Part shown: one piece after another, positions 7,231-17,761 of the stretch
Numbering within the stretch: position 1 is the stretch's first letter
Layout of the letters: each line of letters starts with the position of its first letter
Assembly: GCF_003610465.1 (NCBI RefSeq)
Contig: NZ_RAQI01000002.1
Location: 877,921-941,920 of the forward strand
DNA: 64,000 bases
Source of the DNA: Xenorhabdus ehlersii
Lineage (GTDB): Bacteria > Pseudomonadota > Gammaproteobacteria > Enterobacterales > Enterobacteriaceae
Direction: 5' to 3'
Position numbers and translations under genes: made by a program
Notes under the pieces: model-generated
What the model was told of the DNA's origin: nothing
Databases searched by the model: none
What the model saw: only the letters and a program-made list of their open reading frames with translations

Positions 7231-8361
7231 TCAGAGTTCGAAACCGCTGAGATCCTCAGTATTGACTTCCGAATCAATCTGACCAACCAGGTAAGAGCTG
7301 ACTTCAACTTCCTGTGGAGCCACTTGAACATTATCAGAAACCAGCCATGAATTGATCCAAGGGATCGGATTAGAACGGGTTTCAAATGGTAACTTCAAGC
7401 CAACTGCCTGCATACGAATATTGGTGATATATTCAACATACTGGCACAGAATATCTTTGTTCAAGCCGATCATAGAGCCATCTTTAAACAAATAATCAGC
7501 CCACTCTTTTTCCTGCTCTGCTGCCTGTACAAACAGATCGTAGCATCCTTGTTCACACTCTTTGGCAATTTCCGCCATTTCAGGATCATCCTGACCAGAG
7601 CGCAACAGGTTCAACATGTGCTGCGTTCCCGTTAAATGCAGTGCTTCATCACGAGCAATCAGTTTGATAATTTTGGCGTTACCTTCCATCAATTCACGTT
7701 CAGCAAAAGCAAATGAGCAAGCGAAACTGACATAGAAGCGGATAGCCTCCAGGGCGTTAACGCTCATCAAACATAAGTAAAGTTGCTTTTTCAATTCACG
7801 CAGATTAACAGTAATTGCTTTACCTGCAACATCATGCGTTCCTTCACCGAACAAATGATAATAGTTGGTCATCTCGATCAGATCATCGTAATACGCGGAA
7901 ATATCTTTGGCGCGTTTTAAAATCTGTTCGTTCTCCACAATATCATCAAATACGATAGAAGGATCGTTCACGATATTACGGATAATATGCGTGTAAGAAC
8001 GCGAGTGGATCGTTTCTGAAAACGACCACGTTTCAACCCATGTTTCCAATTCAGGAATGGAAATCAATGGCAGAAAAGCCACATTCGGGCTACGGCCCTG
8101 AATGGAATCCAATAACGTCTGGTATTTTAGGTTGCTAATGAAAATATGCTTTTCATGATCCGGCAAAGCGTTATAGTCAATGCGATCACGGGCAACATCC
8201 ACTTCTTCTGGACGCCAGAAGAAGGAGAGTTGTTTTTCAATCAACTTCTCAAAAATAGGATATTTTTGCTGATCAAAACGCGCCACATTAACAGACTGAC
8301 CGAAAAACATCGGTTCTTGTAGCTGATCATTTTTTACTTGTGAAAAAGTGGTATAGGACAT
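7231..8361 (-). CDS. nrdB: class Ia ribonucleoside-diphosphate reductase beta subunit
   Basis: 376 residues, same length as E. coli NrdB. The diiron and radical site is visible in '[20 protein letters not shown]' (Glu115, His118 and the radical Tyr122 by E. coli numbering), with further iron ligands in '[19 protein letters not shown]'. The C-terminus ends '[12 protein letters not shown]', resembling the E. coli tail that docks on NrdA. It supplies the tyrosyl radical for deoxyribonucleotide synthesis. Starts 12 bp after nrdA. Confidence 0.98.
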   Translation of the reverse strand: MSYTTFSQVKNDQLQEPMFFGQSVNVARFDQQKYPIFEKLIEKQLSFFWRPEEVDVARDRIDYNALPDHEKHIFISNLKYQTLLDSIQGRSPNVAFLPLISIPELETWVETWSFSETIHSRSYTHIIRNIVNDPSIVFDDIVENEQILKRAKDISAYYDDLIEMTNYYHLFGEGTHDVAGKAITVNLRELKKQLYLCLMSVNALEAIRFYVSFACSFAFAERELMEGNAKIIKLIARDEALHLTGTQHMLNLLRSGQDDPEMAEIAKECEQGCYDLFVQAAEQEKEWADYLFKDGSMIGLNKDILCQYVEYITNIRMQAVGLKLPFETRSNPIPWINSWLVSDNVQVAPQEVEVSSYLVGQIDSEVNTEDLSGFEL

Positions 8362-8373
8362 AGTTTCCTCAAA

Positions 8374-10665
8374 TTAAATCTTACACGCGCCGCCTTCACA
8401 ATCGGAATCTGCTGACTCAACAACTTCTTCCAGATCACCTTGAACGTCTTCTGCCCCATCACGGGTGTTGTGGTAATACAATGTCTTCACGCCATATTTG
8501 TAAGCGAGCAGCAAATCTTTCAGCAATTGGTTCATCGGAACCTTGCCATTAGGGAAACGCGCCGGATCATAGTTAGTATTGGCAGAAATCGACTGATCGA
8601 TGAATTTCTGCATGATCCCTACCAACTGTAGGTAGCCATCGTTGCTCGGCATTTGCCATAGCAGCTCGTAAGCACCTTTCAGAAGCTCGTAATCTGGTAC
8701 AACCTGACGCAAGATACCGTCTTTAGATGCTTTCACACTGATATAACCACGCGGTGGTTCAATGCCATTGGTTGCATTAGAGATCTGCGAAGAAGTCTCT
8801 GATGGCATCAATGCAGACAATGTTGAGTTACGCAAGCCGTATTGTTGAATGTCACGACGCAGAGCTTCCCAATCCATGTGCAAAGGCTCGCTGGTCAGGG
8901 TATCCAGTGTCTTTTTGTAAGTATCAATCGGCAAAACACCTTGTGAATAAGTGGTTTCACCAAACCACGGACAAGCCCCTTTCTCTTTTGCCAGTTCGTT
9001 TGAGGCTCTTAGCAGGTAATACTGAATAGCTTCAAATGTTTTGTGGGTCAGATTGTTAGCACTGCCATCAGAGTAACATACACCGTGTTTCGCCAAATAA
9101 TAAGCGAAGTTAATTACGCCAATACCCAGAGTTCGACGCCCCATTGAGCCTTGTTTTGCGGCGACAATTGGATAATCTTGATAATCCAGCAAGGAATCCA
9201 GCGCACGAACAGCCAACTCTGATAATTCTTCCAATTCATTCAGATTTTCGATGGCGCCCAAGTTGAAAGCAGACAGCGTACACAGCGCAATTTCGCCGTT
9301 TTCATCGTTAATATTGCCCAACGGCTTAGTTGGTAATGCAATTTCTAAGCACAGGTTAGATTGACGCACAGGTGCAATAGCCGGATTAAACGGACTGTGA
9401 GTATTGCAGTGGTCAACGTTCTGAATGTAAATACGACCTGTTGAAGCACGCTCTTGCATCATCAAAGAGAACAATTCAACTGCTTTAATGCTCTCTTTAC
9501 GGATACTGTGGTCATTTTCATACTGAGTGTACAGGCGCTCAAATTCTTCCTGATCTTCAAAGAATGCATCGTACAATCCCGGCACATCAGACGGGCTGAA
9601 CAGAGAAATGTCTCCGCCTTTAATCAGACGCTCATACATCAGTTTGTTAACTTGTACACCGTAGTCCATGTGACGAACACGGTTACCTTCGACACCACGG
9701 TTGTTCTTCAGTACCAGCAGGCTTTCAACTTCCAGGTGCCACAGCGGATAGAACAGCGTTGCTGCACCGCCACGAACACCACCTTGAGAACAAGATTTCA
9801 CCGCAGTCTGGAAATGTTTGTAGAATGGGATACAACCTGTGTGGAAAGCTTCACCACCACGGATTGGGCTACCCAACGCACGGATGCGACCCGCATTTAT
9901 GCCAATGCCGGCACGCTGGGAAACATATTTAACAATCGCGCTGGATGTCGCATTGATAGAATCCAGGCTGTCACCACACTCAATCAGGACACAGGAACTA
10001 AATTGGCGAGTGGGTGTGCGAACCCCCGCCATGATCGGCGTTGGCAGCGAAATTTTAAAGGTAGACACTGCATCATAGAAACGACGGATATAGTCCAAAC
10101 GCGTTTCTTTTGGATAAGTCGAAAACAGGCACGCAGCAACCAGCATGTAGAGAAACTGAGCACTCTCATAAATTTCGCCAGTCACACGGTTTTGTACTAA
10201 ATACTTCCCTTCCAGCTGCTTGACCGCTGCATAAGAGAAATCCATATCACGCAAATGATCAATAAAACTATCCATTTGCTCGAATTCTTCTTTGGAATAG
10301 TCTTCCAGCAAATGTTTGTCGTATTTACCCAGGTTGACCATTTTTACGACATGGTCATACAGTGCAGGTGGCTCAAACTGACCATAGGCTTTTTTACGCA
10401 GGTGGAAAATCGCCAGGCGTGCCGCCAGATACTGATAATCAGGAGCATCACCGGAGATCAGGTCAGCCGCAGCTTTGATCATGGTTTCATGGATATCCGA
10501 TGTTTTGATGCCATCGTAAAATTGAATCTGGGAACGCAGTTCTACTTGTGACACTGAGACATTTTTCAGACCTTCAGCAGCCCAGGTAACAACCCGGTGA
10601 ATTTTATCAAGATCAATTTGTTCTTTATGTCCATCACGTTTGGTAACTAGCAGACTCTGGTTCAT
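8374..10665 (-). CDS. nrdA: class Ia ribonucleoside-diphosphate reductase alpha subunit
   Basis: 763 residues from the start 'MNQSLLVTKRDG', which matches the E. coli N-terminus; a 25-residue upstream extension in the same frame is not conserved. Seen: ATP cone (residues 1-90), active-site cysteines in 'FSSCVLIECGD', 'QSNLCLEIALP' and 'IALCTLSAFNLG', and the C-terminal redox pair 'CEGGACKI'. Reduces NDPs to dNDPs with NrdB. First gene of the nrdAB-yfaE operon; the 429-bp upstream region carries a DnaA box and a half-conserved NrdR-like box. Confidence 0.98.
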   Translation of the reverse strand: MNQSLLVTKRDGHKEQIDLDKIHRVVTWAAEGLKNVSVSQVELRSQIQFYDGIKTSDIHETMIKAAADLISGDAPDYQYLAARLAIFHLRKKAYGQFEPPALYDHVVKMVNLGKYDKHLLEDYSKEEFEQMDSFIDHLRDMDFSYAAVKQLEGKYLVQNRVTGEIYESAQFLYMLVAACLFSTYPKETRLDYIRRFYDAVSTFKISLPTPIMAGVRTPTRQFSSCVLIECGDSLDSINATSSAIVKYVSQRAGIGINAGRIRALGSPIRGGEAFHTGCIPFYKHFQTAVKSCSQGGVRGGAATLFYPLWHLEVESLLVLKNNRGVEGNRVRHMDYGVQVNKLMYERLIKGGDISLFSPSDVPGLYDAFFEDQEEFERLYTQYENDHSIRKESIKAVELFSLMMQERASTGRIYIQNVDHCNTHSPFNPAIAPVRQSNLCLEIALPTKPLGNINDENGEIALCTLSAFNLGAIENLNELEELSELAVRALDSLLDYQDYPIVAAKQGSMGRRTLGIGVINFAYYLAKHGVCYSDGSANNLTHKTFEAIQYYLLRASNELAKEKGACPWFGETTYSQGVLPIDTYKKTLDTLTSEPLHMDWEALRRDIQQYGLRNSTLSALMPSETSSQISNATNGIEPPRGYISVKASKDGILRQVVPDYELLKGAYELLWQMPSNDGYLQLVGIMQKFIDQSISANTNYDPARFPNGKVPMNQLLKDLLLAYKYGVKTLYYHNTRDGAEDVQGDLEEVVESADSDCEGGACKI

Positions 10666-10785
10666 GGGGAAATACACCTTCTCTCTTTTCGTATCCCGCC
10701 TATATTGTTCCTTGACCTCTTGACAGCACGATGCCCCCAAGATGGCTGAGTGCCAGTTGGGGCTTAGCTACAATTCATTATTGCT

Positions 10786-10842
10786 TTGCTACTGCTTATT
10801 GCGACTTGCTACTACATACTTACTACATCACAAGTTGCTACT
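10786..10842. repeat. three TTGCTACT repeats in the nrdA leader
   Basis: Direct repeats TTGCTACT at 10786, 10806 and 10835 in the untranslated or promoter DNA of nrdA. Function unknown; they could be regulator sites or a slipped-strand relic. Confidence 0.4.
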
Positions 10843-10857
10843 ACAAGATGACAAGAA

Positions 10858-10873
10858 ACACAATATATAGGGG
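10858..10873. promoter_or_regulatory. possible NrdR box upstream of nrdA
   Basis: ACACAATATATAGGGG, compare the NrdR consensus ACACWATATATWGTGT. The left half and the AT core match; the right half does not. A second box at the usual distance is not clear. Confidence 0.45.
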
Positions 10874-10943
10874 GTAATTAAAACGGTAATAACAAGATAA
10901 TGTTATTTTCGGGTTTTATCAAGTGTACAAGATCGAGAAGTTT

Positions 10944-10952
10944 TGTGGATAA
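10944..10952. promoter_or_regulatory. DnaA box upstream of nrdA
   Basis: TGTGGATAA is the exact complement of the consensus DnaA box TTATCCACA. It lies 280 bp before the nrdA start. E. coli nrdAB is known to be controlled by DnaA through upstream boxes, so a role in cell-cycle control is plausible. Confidence 0.6.
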
Positions 10953-11094
10953 CTTGAGGATTAATTCTGGCAAAAAGCCGATAACCTGCGTAGTTACTTG
11001 ATGTTACTTTCATAAGGCTATCGGCGAAACAGGGAAAATAAAATCTTAAAAATAATATCTAGTTGCCGTTTTATTAATCCCTTAGCTGTCTTTG

Positions 11095-11829
11095 TCAGAC
11101 AGATCGTGTGTGCAGCATATAATTCACGTCTACATTATATCCAAGTCGAAATTTGTCTGTTAACGGATTGTAATGTAAACCAATAATATGTTTCTCTTTC
11201 AGAGCAGTCTTATCAATCCAACTGATCAATTCAGAAGGTCGAATAAATTTTTTCGCATCATGTGTTCCTTTTGGCACCATGTTCAATATATATTCAGCGC
11301 CGACAACTGCCATCAACCAGGCTTTTCGGTTGCGGTTAATCGTTGAAAAGAAAACATGACCACCAGGTTTGACTAATTTGGCACAGGCATGAACTACAGA
11401 CTCTGGATCTGGCACATGTTCAAGCATTTCCAGGCAAGTCACCACATCATAAGCATGTTGGTGCTGTTCTGCGTGACTTTCTACCGTTTCCTGAATATAA
11501 GAAGCGGAAACACCGGATTCCAACGCATGCAAACGGGCAATTTGCAGGGGTTCAAAACCCATATCCAACCCTGTCACTTCCGCCCCCTCACGCGCCATGC
11601 TTTCCGACAAGATACCGCCACCACATCCAACATCCAGCACTTTTTTGCCAAAAAGGCCATCAGCACGTTGCAAAATGTAGTTCAAGCGCAGTGGATTGAT
11701 ACGGTGCAATGGCTTGAATCCACCTTCAAGATCCCACCAACGGGAAGCAACGGCTTCAAATTTTTCGATTTCCTGCTGATCCACATTGGCATGGGGTTGA
11801 ATGTGTGAATCGGGAGTTTTGACGTTCAT
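11095..11829 (-). CDS. ubiG: ubiquinone biosynthesis O-methyltransferase
   Basis: 244 residues from '[20 protein letters not shown]'. SAM-binding motif '[16 protein letters not shown]', then '[15 protein letters not shown]', '[16 protein letters not shown]' and the family C-terminus '[11 protein letters not shown]'. It carries out both O-methylation steps of ubiquinone synthesis. This start was chosen because AGGAG lies upstream and E. coli UbiG aligns from here; a GTG 60 bp upstream would add residues encoded by a 15-bp tandem repeat (ACAGCAAACTGGTTC-type, 11860-11890). Divergent from gyrA as in E. coli. Confidence 0.97.
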   Translation of the reverse strand: MNVKTPDSHIQPHANVDQQEIEKFEAVASRWWDLEGGFKPLHRINPLRLNYILQRADGLFGKKVLDVGCGGGILSESMAREGAEVTGLDMGFEPLQIARLHALESGVSASYIQETVESHAEQHQHAYDVVTCLEMLEHVPDPESVVHACAKLVKPGGHVFFSTINRNRKAWLMAVVGAEYILNMVPKGTHDAKKFIRPSELISWIDKTALKEKHIIGLHYNPLTDKFRLGYNVDVNYMLHTRSV

Positions 11830-12038
11830 CAGCAATATCGCTCCTAGGAACTGCTTCACAGCAAACTGGTTCACAGCAAACTGGTTCACAGAAAATGTAA
11901 CAGTATTATGGGGATGTGTGATAGAAAACTATTATACATACCTTAATCTTGAAATACCCGTGTCAGATTTTTATAAAACTGCCATTTTGTGGTATAATTC
12001 TAAGCCTTTGAATTCGGAGTATGAGGGACAGTGGCTCC

Positions 12039-14663
12039 ATGAGCGACATTGCCAGAGAAATCACACCGGTCAATATCGAAGAAGAGCTGAAAAGCTCGTA
12101 TCTGGATTACGCGATGTCCGTTATTGTTGGACGCGCACTGCCAGATGTTCGAGACGGACTGAAGCCAGTACACCGCCGCGTACTTTTCGCGATGAATGTA
12201 TTGGGAAATGATTGGAATAAACCTTATAAAAAATCTGCCCGCGTTGTTGGGGATGTTATCGGTAAATATCATCCACATGGTGACGTCGCTGTTTATGACA
12301 CGATTGTTCGTCTGGCACAACCATTCTCCATGCGCTATATGCTGGTTGACGGTCAGGGGAACTTTGGATCAGTAGATGGCGATTCTGCGGCAGCGATGCG
12401 TTATACCGAAGTACGCATGGCAAAAATTGCCCATGAATTGCTGGCAGACTTGGAAAAAGAAACTGTCAACTTTGTGCCCAACTATGATGGCACAGAGCAA
12501 ATTCCCGAGGTAATGCCAACCCGTATACCCAATTTACTGGTGAATGGTTCATCAGGGATTGCGGTCGGTATGGCAACCAACATTCCACCTCATAATTTAT
12601 CTGAGGTGATCGACGGTTGTCTGGCTTATATCGATGATGAAAACATCAGCATCGAAGGCTTGATGGAACATATCCCAGGTCCTGACTTCCCGACAGCGGC
12701 TATTATCAACGGGCGCCGTGGCATTCAGGAAGCCTACCGTACAGGTCGCGGTAAAATTTATATCCGCGCCCGCGCAGAAATTGAAACTGATGAGAAAAAT
12801 GGCCGCGAAACCATTATTGTCAATGAAATTCCTTATCAGGTTAATAAAGCCCGCTTGATCGAAAAGATAGCTGAACTGGTCAAAGAGAAACGTATTGAAG
12901 GGATCAGTGCACTGCGTGATGAATCCGATAAAGATGGCATGCGCATTGTTATCGAAGTAAAACGTGATGCCGTTGGTGAAGTTGTCTTAAATAACCTGTA
13001 TTCACTGACCCAACTACAGGTTTCATTTGGTATCAACATGGTTGCTCTGCATCAGGGACAGCCTAAATTACTTAACCTGAAAGATATTCTTTCTGCTTTT
13101 GTTTGCCACCGCCGTGAAGTCGTCACCCGCCGGACTATTTTTGAACTACGTAAAGCTCGTGAACGTGCCCATATTCTTGAAGCATTGGCTATTGCCTTGG
13201 CGAACATCGATCCTGTGATCGAATTGATCCGCAGAGCTTCCACGCCTGCTGAAGCGAAAGCCAGCTTGATTTCCCAGGCGTGGGAATTGGGCAATGTTGC
13301 CTCTATGCTGGCACAAGCGGGTAATGATGCTGCCCGTCCTGAATGGCTGGAACCACAGTATGGTATTCGTGGCGGTAAATATTACCTGACCGAACCACAA
13401 GCACAGGCTATTTTGGATCTGCGTCTGCAAAAACTGACCGGCCTTGAGCATGAAAAACTGCTTGATGAGTATCGTGACTTGCTGAAAGCTATCGCGGAAT
13501 TGCTGTTCATTTTGGAAAGCCCACAACGTTTGATGGAAGTCATTCGTGAAGAATTGTTGGTTATCAAAGGACAATATAACGATGCCCGCCGGACTGAGCT
13601 GACTGAGAATTCAGCAGACATCAATATTGAAGACCTGATTAATCAGGAAGATGTTGTTGTTACGCTGTCCCATCAAGGATATGTTAAATATCAGCCTCTG
13701 TCCGATTATGAAGCTCAGCGTCGTGGCGGCAAAGGCAAATCAGCCGCACGTACCAAAGAAGAAGATTTCATTGAGCGTTTGTTGGTAGCCAATACTCACG
13801 ACACTATCCTCTGCTTCTCAAATAAGGGCAAGATGTACTGGATGAAGGTATATCAATTGCCGGAAGCGAGCCGTGGTGCTCGTGGTCGTCCAATTGTCAA
13901 CCTTCTGCCATTGGATCAAAACGAACGTATTACAGCTATTTTACCAGTGCGTGAATATGAAGATGGGCTGAATATTTTCATGGCAACAGCTAGTGGTGTT
14001 GTTAAGAAAACCAAGCTCAGCGAATTTAGCCGCCCACGCAGTGCTGGTATCATTGCCGTGAATCTGAATGAAGGGGATGAGTTAATCGGCGTTGACCTGA
14101 CAGATGGCAGCAATGAGGTCATGCTGTTCTCTGCACAGGGTAAAGTCGTTCGTTTCCTTGAAGAAGAGGAAGAAACGCTAGAAGATGGTACTGTTCGCAT
14201 AAAAGGTGTACGGGCAATGGGACGTACTGCAACTGGGGTTCGTGGTATCAAACTCAGTGAAGGCGATAAAGTTGTTTCCCTGATCATTCCTCGTGGGCAA
14301 GGAGAAATCCTGACCGTCACTGAAAATGGTTACGGCAAGCGTACCGCCGAAAGCGAATATCCGACGAAATCCAGGGCTACCCAAGGTGTCATTTCCATCA
14401 AAGTCAGCGAACGTAACGGCAATGTGATCGGCGCAATTCAAGTAGAACCCACTGATCAGATCATGATGATTACTAATGGAGGAACATTAGTACGAACCCG
14501 TGTTTCTGAGGTCAGTGTTGTTGGCCGCAATACCCAAGGTGTCACCCTGATCCGCACAGCCGAAAACGAAGAAGTCGTTGGCTTACAGCGCGTAGCTGAA
14601 CCAGATGATGATGACGAAAATGACAATGTAGCAACGCCTTCTGATGAAGGGAATAGTGAATAA
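12039..14663 (+). CDS. gyrA: DNA gyrase subunit A
   Basis: 874 residues, start '[18 protein letters not shown]' as in E. coli (an upstream ATG at 12021 is in frame but not conserved). The catalytic Tyr122 lies in '[12 protein letters not shown]', the GyrA box in '[10 protein letters not shown]'. It breaks and rejoins DNA in the GyrA2B2 complex that adds negative supercoils. In the quinolone-determining region the sequence is '[15 protein letters not shown]': residue 83 is Val (GTC) where E. coli has Ser, while Asp87 is kept. In the C-terminal beta-pinwheel there is an acidic insertion of about 13 residues after 'GKVVRF' ([11 protein letters not shown]...) compared with E. coli. The acidic tail is shorter than in E. 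coli. Confidence 0.98.
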   Translation: MSDIAREITPVNIEEELKSSYLDYAMSVIVGRALPDVRDGLKPVHRRVLFAMNVLGNDWNKPYKKSARVVGDVIGKYHPHGDVAVYDTIVRLAQPFSMRYMLVDGQGNFGSVDGDSAAAMRYTEVRMAKIAHELLADLEKETVNFVPNYDGTEQIPEVMPTRIPNLLVNGSSGIAVGMATNIPPHNLSEVIDGCLAYIDDENISIEGLMEHIPGPDFPTAAIINGRRGIQEAYRTGRGKIYIRARAEIETDEKNGRETIIVNEIPYQVNKARLIEKIAELVKEKRIEGISALRDESDKDGMRIVIEVKRDAVGEVVLNNLYSLTQLQVSFGINMVALHQGQPKLLNLKDILSAFVCHRREVVTRRTIFELRKARERAHILEALAIALANIDPVIELIRRASTPAEAKASLISQAWELGNVASMLAQAGNDAARPEWLEPQYGIRGGKYYLTEPQAQAILDLRLQKLTGLEHEKLLDEYRDLLKAIAELLFILESPQRLMEVIREELLVIKGQYNDARRTELTENSADINIEDLINQEDVVVTLSHQGYVKYQPLSDYEAQRRGGKGKSAARTKEEDFIERLLVANTHDTILCFSNKGKMYWMKVYQLPEASRGARGRPIVNLLPLDQNERITAILPVREYEDGLNIFMATASGVVKKTKLSEFSRPRSAGIIAVNLNEGDELIGVDLTDGSNEVMLFSAQGKVVRFLEEEEETLEDGTVRIKGVRAMGRTATGVRGIKLSEGDKVVSLIIPRGQGEILTVTENGYGKRTAESEYPTKSRATQGVISIKVSERNGNVIGAIQVEPTDQIMMITNGGTLVRTRVSEVSVVGRNTQGVTLIRTAENEEVVGLQRVAEPDDDDENDNVATPSDEGNSE

Positions 14664-14700
14664 AAAAGTAGCGCGTTAAAAGAGAGTAAATCACAATAGA

Positions 14701-14727
14701 GCAGGCATTTAAGTGCCTGCTTTTTTT
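14701..14727 (+). terminator. gyrA terminator
   Basis: GCAGGCATTTAAGTGCCTGC followed by seven T, 37 bp after the gyrA stop codon. Confidence 0.92.
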
Positions 14728-14842
14728 GTTCAATTTTTTGACGAAGAATTAGCAAGATGCAAAATGCTACTTTGTATTCCCTGCTACACTAGTATATGCT
14801 GTAAGCAGTTATTATTAATCATATATTTCATCAGGCGATCTC

Positions 14843-17680
14843 TTGAGATATTTATCTTCTTTTCGGACGTCATTAAAGATATCACGTTATCTTTTTCGGG
14901 TGCTTGGATTTATGCTATGGGCGCTTGGAGCCTTATTAACCAGCTTTTATTTGACAAGTCTTTTTAATGCACTCAAATCTGATATTCGTCAAGAATATAA
15001 TGCCAACTACGATATAGCCTTTTCACATATACGACATATCGCTAATATCTTGCGAGATATTCAATTTATGGCGGAAAAGCGTTTATCACAAGATAATGAT
15101 AAAAATCAAACAATCGTCCCGCATAATAACGATATTCTCTCGTACATTCCTTTGAATGAGAGTTCCGATTGTGAACTATTACGCAGAACCTCACATAATA
15201 GTTTATATTCATTAGACCAGTTGATTGCATTTTGGAGAGAAAATGCTGCCGCTATACGCAGTATAAATCAGACTTTTTTCATTGGAGTAAAAAGCCAATG
15301 CATGGTGAACTTTTTCCCTCATAACAATATCACAGAACCTGATGCACTAAAAAAAATGATCTACGAGAATACCCGCAGGTTGATCAACATGAGAGAACAA
15401 AACAATGAAAGAGCGCTCTTTTGGATCCAACCTAACCCCAAAGCGGATGGTGGTAATCTTTATGTTTTTACGCCTATTTATATTAATGGACATATGACAG
15501 GGATCATAGGTATCGAAAAATCTATCAGGCTAGAATCTTTTTTACAAAAAAGGGAGCGGCCTGTTACAGTCATGATGCTAAACGAATCAAATCAGCCCGA
15601 ATTGCAATTTCCGATAAAAACTAATAATAAACCACTCGTTGTAAATCCCAACTCACAGCCGATGTATTTTGGTTACGATGAAAATTTTACCAGCCTGGTA
15701 TTAATGCGGAATTTATCCCCCTCTTCATTACGTATTACCTATTCATTGCCGCTAAAACATATTTACGATGAACTGAAAGTCAGTGCAATTAATAGTATCA
15801 TCTTGAATATTATTTCTGCGATTGCGATTATCTTTTTCGTTTGGCTGTTTGAGCGTAAAATGTTTTCTCCAGCCGAAGAGAATGCTATTCGCCTTGAAGA
15901 ACATGAGCAGTTTAACCATAAAATTGTCGCCTCTGCCCCTGTGGGGATAAGTATTTTAAGGATCAATGATGGTGTTAACATCCTGAGTAATGAGTTAGCA
16001 CATAATTATACTCGGATGTTGACGTATGAAGATCAAAAACGCATTGTTGATATCATTTGCGATAAAACCAGTAGCTATATTGATGTCGTCACCAGCAACA
16101 ATAATCATTTGCAAATTAGTTTCGTACACTCACGTTATCGTAATGAAGAGGTCGCAATCTGTGTACTGATAGATGTCAGCACCCGCGTAAAAATGGAAAA
16201 ATCTTTGCAGGAGATGGCCTCAGCAGCAGAACAAGCTAACCAGGCAAAATCAATGTTTCTTGCCACAGTCAGCCATGAATTAAGGACACCACTTTATGGC
16301 ATTATTGGTAATCTGGAGTTGATGCAGTCTCATACATTACCTCCAGAATCTGCCCGATTGCTGGCAACAATGAATAATTCATCATCACTATTGCTGAAAA
16401 TTATCAGTGATATTCTCGACTTCTCAAAGATAGAATCCAAGCAATTGAAAATTGAACCCAAAGATTTCAGTTGCAAAGAGATCCTATCACATGTGATTTC
16501 AAACTACCTTCCCCTGATTGCCAAAAAAGGCTTAGGTTTGTACTGCTATATTGAACCAGATGTCCCCGATATCATCCGCAATGATCCTGTAAGGTTACAA
16601 CAAATTATCTCCAATTTACTGAACAATGCGATCAAATTCACGGCATCTGGCTATGTTGTCATTGAAATCAGCTCAAGGCATGGCTATCTATATATCAGCA
16701 TTAAAGATACCGGGCTTGGGATCGAGGATAAATTACAATTTCAATTATTCGAGCCCTTCTTTCAAATCAGTGCTAATAAAAAAAGTTCCTCACAAGGTAC
16801 AGGGTTGGGGCTGGCTATTTGTGAAAAACTTATTAATTTGATGGATGGTGATATTGAATTTGTCTCACAAAAATATGTTGGCAGTATCTTTTCTATCCGT
16901 CTCCCTTTATATGGTGTGAAATACCATGCCAAACAATTATCCAACCAGCGGACTCAAAAGAGGATTCTGTTAAATATTTACAATGATTTTTTGGAAAAAT
17001 ATTTGCAAAATTTTCTTACACAAAATCATTTCCAAGTAGTCCTCTATGACGAAAGCCAACTAGATGGCACAGAAATACTCATTAGTGATCGAGCTCATAA
17101 AACGAATATTTCTGTATGTTACTTTATAGAAATTTCAGAGAAACATATCGGTTCACCAGAACAAATTAGAGAAAATTATTGGTTATATAACACTTATGAA
17201 CTGAATGAACTGGATAATATGCTGGATAATCTCCTGGCAGAACAAACTTTCTTGCCAGATATTTCTATATCAACAATCCCTGTTACAGATAAAACCGTCC
17301 AAACTGATATTTGTTTAAATACAGTTAAAGTATTGGTCGTTGATGACCACCCTATTAATCAGAATTTACTGGTCAACCAATTAAACTCAATAGGGTTTAG
17401 TGCATCAACGGCTAATGATGGTATTGAAGCTATTGAATATCTTAAAAACAATTCACCCGATATTATTCTAACAGATGTTAACATGCCAAATATGGATGGC
17501 TATGAACTTACCCAATACTTAAGGGACAAAGGTTATACCAAACCCATTATCGGTATTACTGCCAATGCACTGGCAGAAGAAAAACAGCGTTGTGCTAATA
17601 TGGGCATGAATGATTGCCTGTCAAAACCGGTATCATTGGCTATATTAAAAGAAACATTAATTAAATATAGTGATATTTAA
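14843..17680 (+). CDS. rcsC: Rcs phosphorelay hybrid sensor kinase
   Basis: 945 residues with a TTG start ('LRYLSSFRTSLKISRYLFR', matching the E. coli RcsC N-terminus). Two membrane segments (about residues 20-42 and 310-335) flank a periplasmic domain. Then come a linker/PAS-like region, the HisKA box 'FLATVSHELRTPLYGIIG', HATPase motifs ('NNAIKF', 'DTGLGIED', 'GTGLGLAICEKL'), an ABL-type domain and a C-terminal receiver with 'VDDHPINQN' and phospho-Asp in 'ILTDVNMPNMDGYEL'. It autophosphorylates on envelope stress and passes phosphate through its receiver to RcsD and RcsB. Transcribed alone and convergent with rcsB, as in E. coli. Confidence 0.97.
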   Translation: MRYLSSFRTSLKISRYLFRVLGFMLWALGALLTSFYLTSLFNALKSDIRQEYNANYDIAFSHIRHIANILRDIQFMAEKRLSQDNDKNQTIVPHNNDILSYIPLNESSDCELLRRTSHNSLYSLDQLIAFWRENAAAIRSINQTFFIGVKSQCMVNFFPHNNITEPDALKKMIYENTRRLINMREQNNERALFWIQPNPKADGGNLYVFTPIYINGHMTGIIGIEKSIRLESFLQKRERPVTVMMLNESNQPELQFPIKTNNKPLVVNPNSQPMYFGYDENFTSLVLMRNLSPSSLRITYSLPLKHIYDELKVSAINSIILNIISAIAIIFFVWLFERKMFSPAEENAIRLEEHEQFNHKIVASAPVGISILRINDGVNILSNELAHNYTRMLTYEDQKRIVDIICDKTSSYIDVVTSNNNHLQISFVHSRYRNEEVAICVLIDVSTRVKMEKSLQEMASAAEQANQAKSMFLATVSHELRTPLYGIIGNLELMQSHTLPPESARLLATMNNSSSLLLKIISDILDFSKIESKQLKIEPKDFSCKEILSHVISNYLPLIAKKGLGLYCYIEPDVPDIIRNDPVRLQQIISNLLNNAIKFTASGYVVIEISSRHGYLYISIKDTGLGIEDKLQFQLFEPFFQISANKKSSSQGTGLGLAICEKLINLMDGDIEFVSQKYVGSIFSIRLPLYGVKYHAKQLSNQRTQKRILLNIYNDFLEKYLQNFLTQNHFQVVLYDESQLDGTEILISDRAHKTNISVCYFIEISEKHIGSPEQIRENYWLYNTYELNELDNMLDNLLAEQTFLPDISISTIPVTDKTVQTDICLNTVKVLVVDDHPINQNLLVNQLNSIGFSASTANDGIEAIEYLKNNSPDIILTDVNMPNMDGYELTQYLRDKGYTKPIIGITANALAEEKQRCANMGMNDCLSKPVSLAILKETLIKYSDI

Positions 17681-17706
17681 ACTCATACATATTGAGCTAT
17701 GAATGA

Positions 17707-17740
17707 TGGATAATCGGTAACTACTGCTACCGATTATCCA
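17707..17740. terminator. perfect hairpin between convergent rcsC and rcsB
   Basis: 13-bp perfect stem TGGATAATCGGTA / TACCGATTATCCA with an 8-nt loop, centred in the 81-bp gap between the two stop codons. Probably a bidirectional terminator, although U tracts are weak. Confidence 0.65.
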
Positions 17741-17761
17741 TTAGAAAAGATAATACATTGG

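Noticed and set aside
9454..10200. 248-codon plus-strand ORF opposite nrdA
   Set aside because: Antisense shadow of a highly conserved gene; the sequence shows no domain.
11860..11890. Longer UbiG from a GTG start
   Set aside because: The extra residues come from a 15-bp tandem repeat and are absent from the family; AGGAG precedes the shorter start.
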